From Bradysia coprophila (lineage: Eukaryota; Arthropoda; Insecta; Diptera; Sciaridae), in assembly GCF_014529535.1 (NCBI RefSeq), contig NW_023503727.1, forward strand, positions 1,736,001 through 1,800,000: a stretch of 64,000 nucleotides of DNA, read 5' to 3'. Under the pieces are notes generated by a model, which saw nothing but the letters and a program-made list of their open reading frames with translations, ran no database searches and was not told the DNA's origin. The position numbers and the translations under genes were made by a program. Position 1 is the stretch's first letter. Each line of letters starts with the position of its first letter. This document shows, one piece after another, positions 33,481 through 46,630 of the stretch.

Positions 33481-34504
33481 CGTGGATTGTTAACAGAAAA
33501 ATTTGTTGTGAGCTTTAAGCTCCTCTCACTTTCAAAAGAGACAAAAGGTATGATTTTCAAAGCTTTCACACTAATATACTGAGTAAATTAGCACGAAAGA
33601 AATTGTAAAATTCAGCTTGAAATCGACAACGACAGAGAACAAAGATTTTTTTTAGTGATTTGAAGGTTGTTACATAATAACGCAAATATTTTTCTTTTTC
33701 CTAAATTAATTGGTCAAAGCGTCACATGTCAATTTGTGTCTATGTTTACAGAAAACAAAACGGCAAAGGTTTTTAGATCTAAAAGAAGCAGTAGAATCAA
33801 AGCGGTTGTTATGTTGAAATCAAATGTTTGTTTGTTGTTTCAATCTTTATATATTTCTACAAATAAACTTTGCGTCGTAATAATGTTCGTATTAATTGGG
33901 ACTGTGTGTGTGTGTGTGTCTATATATAAAAAAATATTTATCAAATTCCAATAACAATAAAGCGGTGCATTGCAAACCTCCAGAATGATTTTTTTTAATA
34001 ATAACTTCGGTATAATCTGAAAATACACAAACAAGCTGTAATATGGGTATGGGGTAAAGTGTTAATAAAAAAAATATAAAAATTTGTTCGATTAAAGGTG
34101 TCCATCTAAGAGAAACACTCTTAAAATGCATTTTCGAAAACTTTCAATTTAGCAATCTCAAAGACAGAAAAAATTTTTGGAAATGTATACCAAGACATAA
34201 ATCCAAATTATTGCGAGTTCTGTCTACTTATTCATTTTACTGTCGTCTTTTAGGGATTTTCTGTTACTTTTTCTTTGAACACACCCCGCTAGGGAGCGCT
34301 CATATATTACGTAAGCAGTGAGTATGTTTATAGAATCCAGGTTCTTCAAAAGGAATAGGCAGCTTAAGCCTTTCTTTTGATATTTTTAGGAACCCATCCT
34401 ACTCAAGTGTTTTTACATATTTTTGTGGACCACTAATAAGACCAAAATTTTACCTTAACTTAACAGAACTGAAATCAATGACTGCTGCCTTTTAGATATT
34501 GCTT
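33481..34504. other. Intronic DNA of the CCCH gene
   Basis: AT-rich, with a TG dinucleotide run at about 33903-33919. No gene is seen. Confidence 0.5.
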
Positions 34505-34604
34505 GTCATCTGTTATCGACCGCAGCGATAAAAAGAATCTAAAATTGTTCATTTACCGTTCTTTTATGTAAGTAAATTTATGTCAAAACAAATGAAGTAA
34601 TTGG
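34505..34604. repeat. Dispersed two-block repeat, copy A
   Basis: Contains CATCTGTTATCGAC and, 84 bp later, AAATGAAGTAATTGG. The same two blocks recur at 50701, 52767, 54896 and 57323. Confidence 0.55.
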
Positions 34605-35072
34605 TTATTGAATAACATTTGAAGGAGTAGATTTATTGATTTTTATCAGGTACATTATTACCAGATTCTCATCACATAAAAAAGGTTAATTATCGTACCT
34701 TTGTGAAATGTAGAAAAATAGCACTGGATATTTGTGCCATCGAACAAATTTTACATAATCACTGTCGTGTTCCCTTTTGATATGCAACATTACAACTATG
34801 GGATTTGTCGCACTAGTGCCCTAAAGTCTCTTGTTGAAGCTTCAAATTTGTTACTTATTGACGTTGTCGACAGCATACTTGTCTTATCTGTAACTCTATA
34901 GAAATCGTTAATTGAATATTATATCCCAGACATAAACAAAACAGAACTCGGTCTTGGTAAAGTGTAAATGGTAAAAGTTAAATTGAAAGTTTTCGTAAAA
35001 ATTGCTGTTCAACAAAAAAGAAAATGTAAAACAAACTCATTTTGAGTTAGGCATTTAGGCAGTGCATCTTAC

Positions 35073-35096
35073 CTCCTGCGCTCACATCAGCCGAAG
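35073..35096 (-). CDS. CCCH zinc-finger protein, 24-nt microexon
   Basis: A strong polypyrimidine tract (the reverse of AACAGAAAATAGAAAAAG) and acceptor GTTGAAG precede 35096; the donor GTAAGA follows 35073. The 24 nt provide two bases, seven codons (SADVSAG) and one base, giving a phase-1 exon that splices in frame to the 59-nt exon at 29239. Because it is a multiple of three with the same phase on both sides, it could be skipped without a frameshift. No upstream exon of this gene was recognised in the window. Confidence 0.55.
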
Positions 35097-36919
35097 CTTC
35101 AACAGAAAATAGAAAAAGAAAAAAAAATCTTTAAATTAAATAAAACGAAGCTGTAAATTATGATACAAAAAATAAAAAAGAAAAACAAAAAAAAAACAAC
35201 TCAAAGCAATGTCTAAGATCATAGAAAGAAATCACACTTTTTTGTATAACCAAAAGAATAAAAAATAAAAATTAAGAAAAACAAAATCAAAATTTAAGAA
35301 AAGAAAAAAAAATCAGCAAAATACAGAGCTATATTAAAGTCGTCTTCTCTTTTCTTGTATAAAATGCGTAAAAAAATCAAATGAAAAACAAACTCATTTT
35401 CTGCATGTTTAATTCTCAATGTGATCCAAAGTTTTTTTTTTCTTTCTTTCTTTCTTTGTTTTCTTATCTGAATTTCCAACTATTTGTATATTTGCACACG
35501 CAATCCAAAACTCTACTTAGTAATCCATAAGATGATCTGAAGATATATGCTTTCTTATAACTTTCGATCAAAACGATTTTAGATGCGACACTCCAATTCA
35601 ATGCTGCTAGCAATATATTAGGCCACTAGACCCCTATAATGTCGATACGTACGCAAGACAATCTCAAAATTTACTTTTTACTGGACGGATTTATGATGAA
35701 AAGTGTGGAACGAATTATCAAACTTCACAATTTACCAGGAAGACAGTGGAATTCAACGTTTACTAATCTCGTTGAAAAGATGATTCAGAAATGTTCAAAA
35801 TCAAAAAATTTACGAAAAAAAAAGCTGGTGCTTATCACTAAGTATTCAGTGTGATGGATTCCATCGAAAGAAAACTCACATCCCAAACATAGTTTAACAA
35901 CGACAACATTGTACCGAACTGGATCTGCTTTGAATCAATATACTTCTTTCCATTATCATCAGTCATAGCCACTATCTTTACATCACATCATCACTGTTTT
36001 GTATTTTATATACAGTAAAGTAGAGGCTAGGCTAAAAGAAAAGCGCTACAGCAAAGTGTGTCTTTGTGTATATTATGTGGTCGAAGTACTTAACGAAATA
36101 AGTTTCTTAGATGCAAGCAGTACACATAGAATTATTTAACAAATTAAAAAAACAACCACGAGAACCTATTACAAAGCATCATCATCTACTCAAAACAAAA
36201 TTTTTCGTTGGAAAAAACTCCACTGCGATGAAACATGTAGACAATATAAACGAGTAAATCCTTTAAATAAGTAGAGCCCAAAGAGCCCCTAAAACATCCT
36301 TTCTTATAATATATAATCATAATGAGTACAATTAAAGCAGGAATTTCTAATTTAGAACAAATGTAAAATGTGGGAGATGGAAGCGTTGCAAAACAAATGT
36401 GTTTTTATCATTTTCTATTTTTTTCTCGGGAAAATAAATAATTTTCTCGTCTAAACATTTTCGCGGGGATAACATTTTGTGTGTATTACAATTTGGTAAG
36501 AATGATTTGAATACAAACAAAACGAAAAAAAAAACACAAAATTTGAGAAAAAGTAAAGAATTTCGTAAACATTTAATTAATTAGAGGAACTGTAAGTATG
36601 TACACATGAAACAGCAATGATAACCACCAGCTTTTTTGAAGAATGTAGTATAACACGAAAGTATATATATTCACGAGTATACCAAAAGTAATACAAGGTT
36701 TTACATGAAAAATGGGATCATAATTTTCATATATATAATAGAAAAAAGGGGGGGATCGATTCACATATTTTTCAAAAACTTTTTTTTTGTGTAACAGGGG
36801 AATTGACGTTGGAAACGATGCGAGATTTTCTTCAATTCGTTTGTTATGCTTTTAATCATCCACGATGCACAGTAAATGTCAATAAAATTTCAGCCGAAAT
36901 TCGCTACAGCTGATTGACT
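35097..36919. other. Non-coding DNA upstream of the microexon
   Basis: AT-rich. No exon was recognised, though a preceding exon of the CCCH gene must exist here or further right. Confidence 0.5.
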
Positions 36920-37068
36920 CTGATTTCCAGCTGATTCACTCATGCAAACAAAATTGGATGTACATGTTTATACGGCCTTACCACTACCAGACTAATGAGT
37001 GTGCTGTCTAATTCGTATAAACATTCCTAACTAGTTTTGTTTGTATGAGTGAATCAGCTGAAAATCAG
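36920..37068. mobile_element. Imperfect foldback element
   Basis: CTGATTTCCAGCTGATTCAC plus TCATGCAAACAAAA are inverted at 37036-37068 (TTTTGTTTGTATGAGTGA..CAGCTG). The GTATAAAC blocks nearer the centre also pair. It is old, with several mismatches. No target duplication is clear. Confidence 0.6.
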
Positions 37069-40000
37069 TTGAAGCAAAGTCAAAAGTCAGCCTGAAATTT
37101 GATTGCCCTTTCCAAAGTTTCTTAAATTTTAATTTGTGATGTTTCCGGCAATAACGATTTTAAAAACGTCTATTAATCATCTCTTATCGACAATGATGAG
37201 AGGAAAAAATGATCAACTATAGATCTCTTCGTTTGGTGAAACTGATGACGGAAACGTGAGGAATGGTGGGGAAAAAGTGTGCAAACTAATCGAAACCAAC
37301 TTCACAATTTCACATAGCAATGCATAAGTGAGTGCGTCCAATTCTTTGAAATGAATGCAAATGACTAAATACGGGGAATTCCCATAGAAGCAAAGTTGGT
37401 TGTCATTAGTTTGCACACGCCAGCGGTCATTTTAGTGATCTATTTCCAGTGGTCTCTAATGAGGCAAAGCGAATGGTTTAACAAATGAAGTACTAGATTT
37501 AACGTGTTGATGTGCTTAGCAAATACGTTTTGCTGGCACATAGTTAAGTAGACGAGTTACTTGCAGATTTTAGGCGGAGTACTTTTAATTATACCGAAGA
37601 AGCAATGTTGACGGTGTAATGAGTGCTACCATTTCTTCCATTATATGGCGACCGGACACAAACTTTTAAATCAAATTTATTTAAATTGAGAACGAAAATA
37701 TTTCGCATCGCTTCCGAACGTTCGATCATTAAAATTAAAATAGAATGAAAGATAAAAGCGTCAAAGTACATTGTATAATATAATTATAATAATGATAATA
37801 ATAAAACAATCAATCATGCATATTTTCCAAGCATTATTACAAATACTGCTTCTTTTCTAAAACGTTATCTTCATCAATAGTTTACATAATAATAGGTTGG
37901 TTTTTGTTATTTTATAATTTCATATTTTTTTTAAATGTTTTCCTTTTTTATATCAAACCATTCGTTAGTTTTATTTTTTTTTTAATTTTTTACTTTAAAA
38001 TTTTATCTTTTCTTCTTATTCTTCTGCAAAAATTTTTTTTTAGTAAAATGATAAACTAAAGATTAGAAAACATTTACGTCAAAAAATTTTGTTGTTACTT
38101 TTTTTGATTTTAAATTAATGATTTTTAGTATCTAACCTTAAAAATCACATAAAAACATGAACATAAATGACTTAAGTATTTTTTTTAATTAATTTTTTTT
38201 ATTCCTTTTTTTTGTGCATCATAAAGTGTCCTCCCGATCATGGACAGTTTATGATGACTTGGCAAAGAAAGTAATAAAAAGACGAAAACAAAATTTCTCT
38301 TTTCCTTTCTCTTAAAAATAGCATTTTTTTCCTTGCCCATTTAACAAGCTGCCGAAAGTGTCATCCAATATCCTAGCATTTCTTTCGAATTAAATTCTCC
38401 AGAAAATTGTGTGTCATAAATTCCATGGCTAAGCAAATCGTGCTGATGGTTCTTTTATTCATTTGGAAATTATTTATTCAGAAGTTTCGACTTTTCAATT
38501 ACAAATTGGAGTATTTCATTTCGGTGTAGGCACTTATGGGGCACGCAGAAAAAAGTTTCATATTTTTTTTCGCCATCAAATCAGTTGATTTATTCTCATA
38601 ATTTTCTCTCATTTTTTTCAATTTCAAATTCATAAAAAAAGGCACCGCTTTGTCGCACAAGAAATTATTACCGTTGAGCATGATGGAGTGTATTTTACGC
38701 ATCATGAATGCATTTGGTTGCGTCCGTCGCTTCGTTTTTTTTTAAACTGTTCTATTGTTCCACCTAATGATGACCACGTTCTTTCAGGCAATTGGCAGCT
38801 TTTTAAACCGGGGGTTACGTACTCGCATTATTGTACTATTCGGCATATGGATTTTTAACTTAATTCTACAGTTTTCGTGTGAATCGACTGTAAAAGATTC
38901 GCGATTTATAATTTGATTACAAAATTGCCATATGCGGCATATAGAAGTGCCACTAATTCCGACGCCTTTATTATAATACAAAAAGTGAGGAAATTATTCC
39001 TGCATCATTTAGTAAGTGTAACCGATCTTTCGACCTGTTTTTACCCGATACAAAGTTAGTGGGCTCCAGGAGCCCTACATTTTTTTGGCAAGAGGAGAAG
39101 TATTCGCATAATTCCAATCGTTCATCCATATAAAGGTTATTCGATGAAGTATGACACGAACTCGTTTTCAAGATGGGATCAAAAATTAATTTTCTTTTTT
39201 CGATTGAAATGATTTCTTATCACGACACCTTCCAAGCATATGACAATTTTGAGCTACTAATTAGTTCTATCCTCACATTTTAGTACCACAATTTCGTCAC
39301 TAGAAACAAAATTCATAAATTTTGTACATTTTCGTTGCTTAAATTTCATCTGTTGCACCCTTTCCTTTGACTATACAATTTAAAGCCGAACCGTATAATT
39401 CGGCAATCTTTGGAGTTACCTACAAGTGATTTGCCTAGGTTTCCTCTTTTTTGCACAAATATAAAAATGTCCCTGCGTTTTATCCAATAAATTTGTTTTT
39501 CCAAAAAAGAAAAGAAATTAAAAACAAAAAATTTCCGTTTTTTTCAATACGAACTAATAATCACATCGAGCCTTAAATTCATCTATTTTTGATTTTTGTT
39601 TTTATTTTTTTAAGTAAAAAAATTATTCTAGAAGTAACGAAAAAGCAACAGAAACAGAGATGTATGCTCAGTAAAAGAACATGGGGGCGGGGATTCATCG
39701 ATATATATAAAAGCTTTTGTGAAGCACATTATTTTCTTCCAATTGAAATTGAAAATTCAATGAAAATATTGCAAACAATAAAGCACATGAGTCAGTAAAA
39801 TTTTTTTGTTTTATGAAAAATAAAAAATTAAAAAAAAATATTTTTGAAACTAAAAATTAATATTAAAAGCAGTGCATAAATTTGCGATTTTGTTTTTTAA
39901 AATTCTAACCGTACCTATACATAGTATTAACTTGCTAAATGCCTAAGCTTCTTAAACAAAGAAAAAAAAAGTTCCCGTTGCATAATTAAACTTTGCACCC

Positions 40001-43000
40001 TAAGCCGAGTTACGAACATTGGTCTTTAAATAAGATTTAAAAAAAATAATATTAAATTTCGAATCACCCAACAAATATCTAGATACAAAATCGACTAGTG
40101 AGTACACATTTATATCATTAAAAAAAACCTTTTTGCTGTTTTTAAACACAAACGCAATCGGATAAAAAGAAGATGTTCAATTCTGGTTCATATATTTATA
40201 AAAATGCTGATTATTTTGAATTAAATTTTTTTTTAATTTTTTTTGTATTTTAGCATGCCGTAAGCCCTGAAAGTAAGTTTCACATCACCAGGTAAATAAT
40301 AAACATATCGTAAAAATGCCGATTAAAACAATGATTTTGTGTTCCGGCGGAAACAAATGACTGTGGTGGTTCAATTCAATTAATTTATGGCGCGAAAAAT
40401 ATTTGAAAATTGAGTTTCCGCAATGTCACAGTTCATTTGTCGACCAACGTGCGAATCATTGTTTTAATTCGTAAGGAACATTTAGCTTTATTTGAATTTG
40501 ATTCAATCAAAGCTTTAGATCAGACACGAAAACAATGCATTTGTGTTAAAAGTGTTGTGTGTTGTATTTTCTTTCTTTCTTGTGTTTGTCAGTGTTTTGT
40601 GTGTGCTTCAAACAAAATAGATTTCGTTCATTGAAATAACATTTTTTTTTTAAATAAACAAAGGTGGTTGTTCCCTTAGAGGTTAGTTTGCAAAATTAAA
40701 CCATAGCCAACTATTAACAAAACTAAATTTCTTTTTTTTTCGTTCATCGAACATAATGTCACCACAAGGTAATATAAAATGACTAATTAGCTTTCTAAAC
40801 ACATAAAAGTTTTTGGGGATAGATAAATGTGTGTTGTCGTAAGGTTTTGTTGTGTTTGTATTAGCAGAGTGTGTAACATTACTGCTAAAATGGGAATTAA
40901 AAAAATGTAAAAAAAAAAGTTTGAAACAAAGCAGTTGGTTTGAAAAGTTTTTGGTTTTAAAAATTTTGTTTTTTTGTTTAGCGTTGAAGTAAACACTGAC
41001 GGTTCGAAACATTTTTTTGTTTTTTTTTGAAATTAAATAAAAAAATCCAAACAAACATTATGCGAACAAAGCGGCGACTCGCGTAAAAATAATTCAATTT
41101 TTGTTGTTGTCAAATATACAAGTAAATATATATAGCGATTTATCTACAAAAAATACAATTATTAAAGAATATTAAATGAAAAAGAAAAAAAAAATGTTTT
41201 AAAACTAAATGCCATAATTATGTTTGAACAGAGCGGACACTTTTCAATATATTTTTAAATATTTTTTTTAAATTTTTTTTTTCAATTTATTTTATTTTTG
41301 TTTTTAGAATATTTTAAGTTCATTTCTTTTATTTATAAATGCATCTTATGTTCTAGGTAAATTGTTTATTGTTTTATACAATTCAAACAACTACAAACGT
41401 AAAAGAAAAATCGACATAATTTTGTGAAATTTTTTCTTAATTAAATTAAGAAAATTCAAAATTCATTTCACAGAACTACAACGATCTATTTAAGAAGAAA
41501 AACAAATTAAAGTCTGAATGAGGAGGATGAGAGGATGCTAGTTATGAAATTAGGGGGATGATGTAGTAAGCATAACAAAGAAAATCAAAAAAAAAATAAT
41601 CAAAAATCATGTACAGGTTGAAATTCCTTGCGCAAAAAAAAATTATTAAAATTTCCAAAAACAAAGTATAGAATACATCTGAGTTAAAATATGTTTTTTC
41701 TTCGACCAAAATGACTTGGATTTTTATGTATATAATATATAAATAACACTACTACTTCATGCATTATATAGTTTTTGAAGCATTAAGTTTTTCTGTTGTT
41801 ACTATTTAATCGATTTATTTTAATTTATTTGTTTTTTCTCCTTTTAAATTATTTCTTTTTATATTCATCTCTATGACATAAATTGTTTTATTTACATAAC
41901 GTTTACCTACTCATGAAACGCATTTTATTTCTATCTCTCTCTCTATCTGTTCAAAATGTTGCTCGTCTAACCAACAACATTATCGCAAATCCCTAAATTT
42001 ATTTTTAGTTTTTTCTTCTTTTTTTTAATCTTTATTTTTAACGATGTTAAATATTCATCGTTCAGTTAAATAGCAAAAATCCACAACATTTACCATTGAA
42101 GGAACGTTCTAACACGGTTTTTTTTTGGTTACAATATTGAATAACCAATAAAATACGAAAAGAAATCAAAAAAATAAATAAAATTAGGAGAACAACAAAA
42201 TGAAAAATAAAAAGACAGAACCAATGGGATATATTACCATTTATTAAGTTTTGTTTTTTTGGAAGACTTCAAATAGTTAAAGTGAATCCATAAAATGAAT
42301 ATTTTAATCTGAGAATTGTTGGATGTTGTTTCGTAATATACTATACGTGACATCAGTGCTTTAACAATTTAACGAATGGGTCGTTAAAATAGTTGTTTTT
42401 CACGGTAATTTTCGTGTAGAAATAAAATTTCAAATCCAATTTCATTTTTGTTATAATTCGCTAACGTACTTTCAAATTCAAAAAGCTTTGTGTAGTCACA
42501 CGTCCTTTATTTCTTGTTACGATAATCAAAGTTAAAATAGATCGACTACTGAATTGTAAAAAAAATTAAATCGACCGCAGCACTTTGTTGTAAATCCCTC
42601 TTCCATTCAAAAATGAAGCAATAAATGTTCATTCTCAAAAAAGCGTTCGATTCCTCCGATGAGCCTACAATGTATCCTTCAAACGTTCTGACGTTTTCTG
42701 TGAAGAATTTTATCCATGCAACAAATTTCGGCAAGTTTAAATGCAAATTCAAAATGGAAGAGTGGAAGAGAGATTTTCCATTGAATACAAAACAACCAAT
42801 AAATCGCAGACCATATTCACTTGGATTGACTAGATTTTCTTTATTAAGAGCACAAAATTATATAGATACCGAACCGGTAGGATCCGAAAAAGTCGAAAAG
42901 CTTTTTTAAACTCAATACTTGGCAAAAAATATATAAAAAAATAAATTCTTTTGTCCAAATTTTGGTAAAATAATTTCTAAAATTGCAAAAACAAAATTAC

Positions 43001-44652
43001 ATTTTCATTTGGTCCAAAATGAAAACACACCAAGAAAAACATGTTCATAGCAAAAAAACACGAGAGAGTCAATCTCTCTGTTACCACAAAATAATAATCA
43101 AAACTCGACTTTTTAAAATTTCATAAAACAGAAAAATCAATTTTATTACATTGAAAAACTAATGATCAAAGCTTAAGTTGATATTACAGACAAAAAAAAA
43201 CAAAATATTAATTCGATGAAACATTAAAAAATATTGAATACAAAAACAAAAGTTTTTCACACCCTGATACCATCAAGAACAAAAAAGTTTACTTAAAAAA
43301 AACCAAAAAAATTCTGATTTTTACTAATAAATATAAATAATAATAAAAAACCAAACGTTTAACTCAAGAACAATCATTTCAATAATTTTTTTTTAATTTA
43401 ATAATTAGATTTTAAAAGCTACAATAAATCTAATCAAATTCCATTTTAATTTCATTTTTGTTTCTAGTTTTGTCAAATCAAGTGTACCGAGTGTCGTGTG
43501 TGTTTTAACTTCTTCTTCTTTTTTAACTTTCATGTTACTCATGTACCTAATGCAATATATATATAAAATACACCTAGCAAGTAATGAAGGAAAGTAGAGT
43601 TATATAATAGAGAATGTCAGTAAAATTAGTTTCGAAAAAGAGGTAATATAAATTGTGCAAACAGTTATCTGAATTGAACAGAACAGTAACACTGGTAAGT
43701 GGTTAGCATGTATATAGGAATATATAATGGGATGGTGGTGGTGATGGAATATACATATTTATTTAGGATCGCAATGATGGCTGGTATAATTACAGTAATA
43801 ATGACGTTGAAATCTCTTATGGCAGATGATCATTGAGACGAAAAAAAAAATTATAAAATATACTCGTAATCGTTTACAAATTAAAATTAACATTGACCAA
43901 GAACTTAAGAATTAAATTAATTTAACGTAACGACGAAAACAAACGAAAAATAAACAAACGATTTTTTATTGAGGAACGACAACATTGGTTATAATAAGTT
44001 TTTGTTTGTTTTTTTCGTTTATTTTATGGGCAAAGTGAATCTATCACAGTGACTTGTAATCCCTTTCCTTCAGCTCAAAACTATACTTTTTCTCCTACTT
44101 CCCTTTATTTAAGTTTTAATTATACGTTTACAGACAACCATTTTTTTTTTTTTAATATTAGTTTCTTGTTGTGGCGTTGTTTTGAATTCCGTGAATTTTT
44201 TTGTTAGGAAAATATCACAGCTCATAAAAAAGAGGTTTTTCTTTTACAATCATTCGTGTCACATAAAGAACAATTATTTATTCTTAATGCAACTTTAGTT
44301 TAACTAAAACAAACAAACAAATTTTTCAAAAATGACTCAACTAAAAATTAAAAATTAAAATTTATTTAAAAATGTTAAATCAAAAATTTTTGTGCGATTT
44401 TTCAATACAATCGTCAGATTAAAATTGCACCGTTTGACCGATTAAGTTTCATATTTTTGTAAAATTTATATTTTAATTTTCTGAGGCACTATTTTCCATC
44501 TCATTTAGAGACTCCATATTCGGTCTCTATTTTTCATTCCTTTTTTCATATTTCTTAATTGTTTCTTTTTAAAGAGATAGTGCGCGTTTTTTTAAGTAAA
44601 ATTATGTACCGTAAATTGATCGAAAATGACTGTTCAAATCGACGAAATTCAT
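37069..44652. other. AT-rich DNA downstream of mbl
   Basis: About 7.6 kb. The right part follows the mbl stop codon and probably includes its 3' UTR, which is long in many insects. I recognise no gene, RNA or structured repeat. The remaining short open frames have no coding signature. Confidence 0.5.
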
Positions 44653-45960
44653 CTACGACGTTTTCATCTTTTTGTACGGATTCAAAACAACGGCCGCACC
44701 AGGATTAACAGACTGTACTGGTTGTGCTGTGGGCATTGTTGGCATGCCGGGCATAGTTTGCTGAACAGACGGTTGCAAGTGATGGGCTTGCATAGCTGCA
44801 GCTTGTGCAGCACCGAATCCGAGTGGATAACCTTGCAGACCGGGATAGAAAAAGTTTTGCGACAATAGTTGTTGCTGGGCAGCGGCTGCAACGGCAGCCG
44901 ATTGCAACGGATTCGGTTGTAGGGCGGAGGCGGCCGTTTGAACATGTGGTCGCAAGTATTGATGTGGTGCTTGAACGAACATTGGTGGCGGACGATGAGT
45001 CAGTGCAGCTGCGGCAGCATATTGAGACTGGGACACAGCAGCTGACATTTGTCGAGCCACATGAGCTTGATTTGCTGCCACCATTTGATTGTGTGCAGCT
45101 GCGGCTGCTGCAGCCGCAGCAGCTGGATGTTGGGATTGAGTTTGTGCTTGGGCTTGAAAATGGTACTGGGTTTGGTGCTGATGGGGTGTTGGTGGTGGAA
45201 GATGAGTTTGGGGTGGCGTTTGAATTAAAGCTTTATTTAAGGCAACGCCCGTATAACTTAAAGCGGTTAATGGTTTGCCCGAGTATGCATTCGATGCTGC
45301 AGCCATTTTTAAAGCATTCGCATAGTTTTTCTGTGCTACTTCCTTAGCTATGGTTGCTGGGTCTGCATAAAGAGATTGTGTGGATGAGGATGCGGTTAAT
45401 GGGTGACTGTAAATACTAGCATTTGAATAGGCCGAATATGGTATACTTGGCGTTGAATATGTGGCTGTACCGTACGGTACAACCGCATATGGATTTGTGC
45501 TCGGTAAGGAAGATGGAGGTTGCTGGTGATTGGTTGGGATTGTGATCAATGGCGGACTAATAACGGATGTTGCTGTTGCTGACAATTCAGGTGTCGGTGT
45601 GCTACTTGTATTTTGTTCAGGTTTGTCAGTTTGTTCAGAACTAGCTAAATGATTGTTAAACGAATGCTGTGGCGATGATGTTACAACAGCATTACTGTTA
45701 CTATTGTTGGTGTTACTATTATTACTATTGTTTACGATAGCATTAATATTATTATTAGAAATTGGATTTGCTGTGGATGATTGTGGATTTGTAGTTGAAC
45801 TTGCTGAAGGACTGGGACTAGGGTACTCACATGACACTGGTACAAATGGTTGTTGCAGTTGCATTAACTGTTGATAAGTGGTGGCGCCTGGTTGATATAC
45901 TGGAATGCCTGATTTCTCAGCAGCTGGTCGTTTGAATGGTACACCCATACCGGCAAATGC
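44653..45960 (-). CDS. mbl: Muscleblind, large terminal exon
   Basis: The acceptor is TTTTTCCAG before 45960; the 436 codons end with KKMKTS and a stop. It starts AFAGMGVPFKRPAAEKSGIP, continues VYQPGATTYQQLMQLQQPFV and PVSCEYPSPSPS, then long Ser/Asn, Gln and Ala tracts. The KRPAxEK..YQQ..LQQ block corresponds to the KRPALEK..YQQAL..LQQ block of vertebrate MBNL, and the basic KRP may contribute a nuclear localisation signal. The C-terminal NPLQSAA..LLSQNFFYPGLQGY and LGFGAAQAAAMQAHH are typical of insect mbl. A run of 11 Ala (residues near 270-285 of the exon) is visible. It acts with the upstream zinc fingers in an RNA-binding splicing regulator. Same-strand plus-frame shadows are not real genes. 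Confidence 0.93.
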   Translation of the reverse strand, partial: AFAGMGVPFKRPAAEKSGIPVYQPGATTYQQLMQLQQPFVPVSCEYPSPSPSASSTTNPQSSTANPISNNNINAIVNNSNNSNTNNSNSNAVVTSSPQHSFNNHLASSEQTDKPEQNTSSTPTPELSATATSVISPPLITIPTNHQQPPSSLPSTNPYAVVPYGTATYSTPSIPYSAYSNASIYSHPLTASSSTQSLYADPATIAKEVAQKNYANALKMAAASNAYSGKPLTALSYTGVALNKALIQTPPQTHLPPPTPHQHQTQYHFQAQAQTQSQHPAAAAAAAAAAHNQMVAANQAHVARQMSAAVSQSQYAAAAALTHRPPPMFVQAPHQYLRPHVQTAASALQPNPLQSAAVAAAAQQQLLSQNFFYPGLQGYPLGFGAAQAAAMQAHHLQPSVQQTMPGMPTMPTAQPVQSVNPGAAVVLNPYKKMKTS

Positions 45961-46588
45961 CTGGAAAAAAAAATTGAATCGAGAAAATTAACAACCGAAC
46001 TAAACCGTCGTCTTAAAACTAAATTGGAAAGAGAAGTCAACTTTCTTAAGAGGTACGCCAGTCGAGACTGCTTTTTGTGCGAATAGTCATTTTACAATAG
46101 CTTTGGCTATTCGCCCACAGTGAGCTGTTCGCTTCGTGTGCAAATAAGTTATTAAAAAGAGACTGTTTGCACTGTGTGCGAATATCCAAAGTTATTTTAA
46201 AATGACTATTTGCACAGTGTGTGGCAAGTCTTATTTCATTTCCAAACGATCAATAATTCGGAAAAAGTGGCATTCGAGCCACATTTCAATCTCCTATTTT
46301 CCTGATTGGAAATTCAGAGAAATTGAATATCAAAATGAAAATGTACGTCAACGTTGTGCGCTAGCATAGTGTGTAGGCGGTCGGGTATGTATGATGTAAT
46401 AGTTGAATAGATTTTAAAATATAAAAGACTTTGATTGGCATAATCCTTTGAATTTCGGAATAAATTTCAACAACAACAACAACAAACGCCGACAACGATA
46501 TACGATCCGGTGAATGTAGTATATGCCAAAATAATTAGTAATTAAGCCGAATATAATATTTTGACGGGAAATCGAAACGTATACTTAC
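45961..46588. other. mbl intron
   Basis: Non-coding. Contains a small imperfect inverted repeat at 46077-46215 (GTGCGAATAGTCATTTTA against TAAAATGACTATTTGCAC), listed separately. Confidence 0.6.
46077..46215. repeat. Intronic inverted repeat
   Basis: GTGCGAATAGTCATTTTACA with CTTTGG at the left pairs with CCAAAG..TAAAATGACTATTTGCAC at the right. A second hairpin, GCGAATAG / CTATTCGC, overlaps the left arm. It may be an old MITE. Confidence 0.5.
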
Positions 46589-46630
46589 AAAGTTGTCATA
46601 GTAGATTGAACCAACTGATTTCATATCCAT
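46589..46630 (-). CDS. mbl: Muscleblind, 42-nt exon
   Basis: The acceptor ATTCCAG precedes 46630 and the consensus donor GTAAGT follows 46589. It encodes MDMKSVGSIYYDNF, 14 codons, phase 0 at both ends. It joins KKRAAENDMYQL upstream to AFAGMGVPFKRPAAEK downstream. As an in-frame 42-nt unit it could be an alternative cassette exon, as short MBNL exons are, but that is inference. Confidence 0.85.

Noticed and set aside
44805..45874. Plus-strand frames of 73-180 codons opposite the mbl terminal exon
   Set aside because: Antisense shadows of the low-complexity Gln/Ala/Asn coding sequence.
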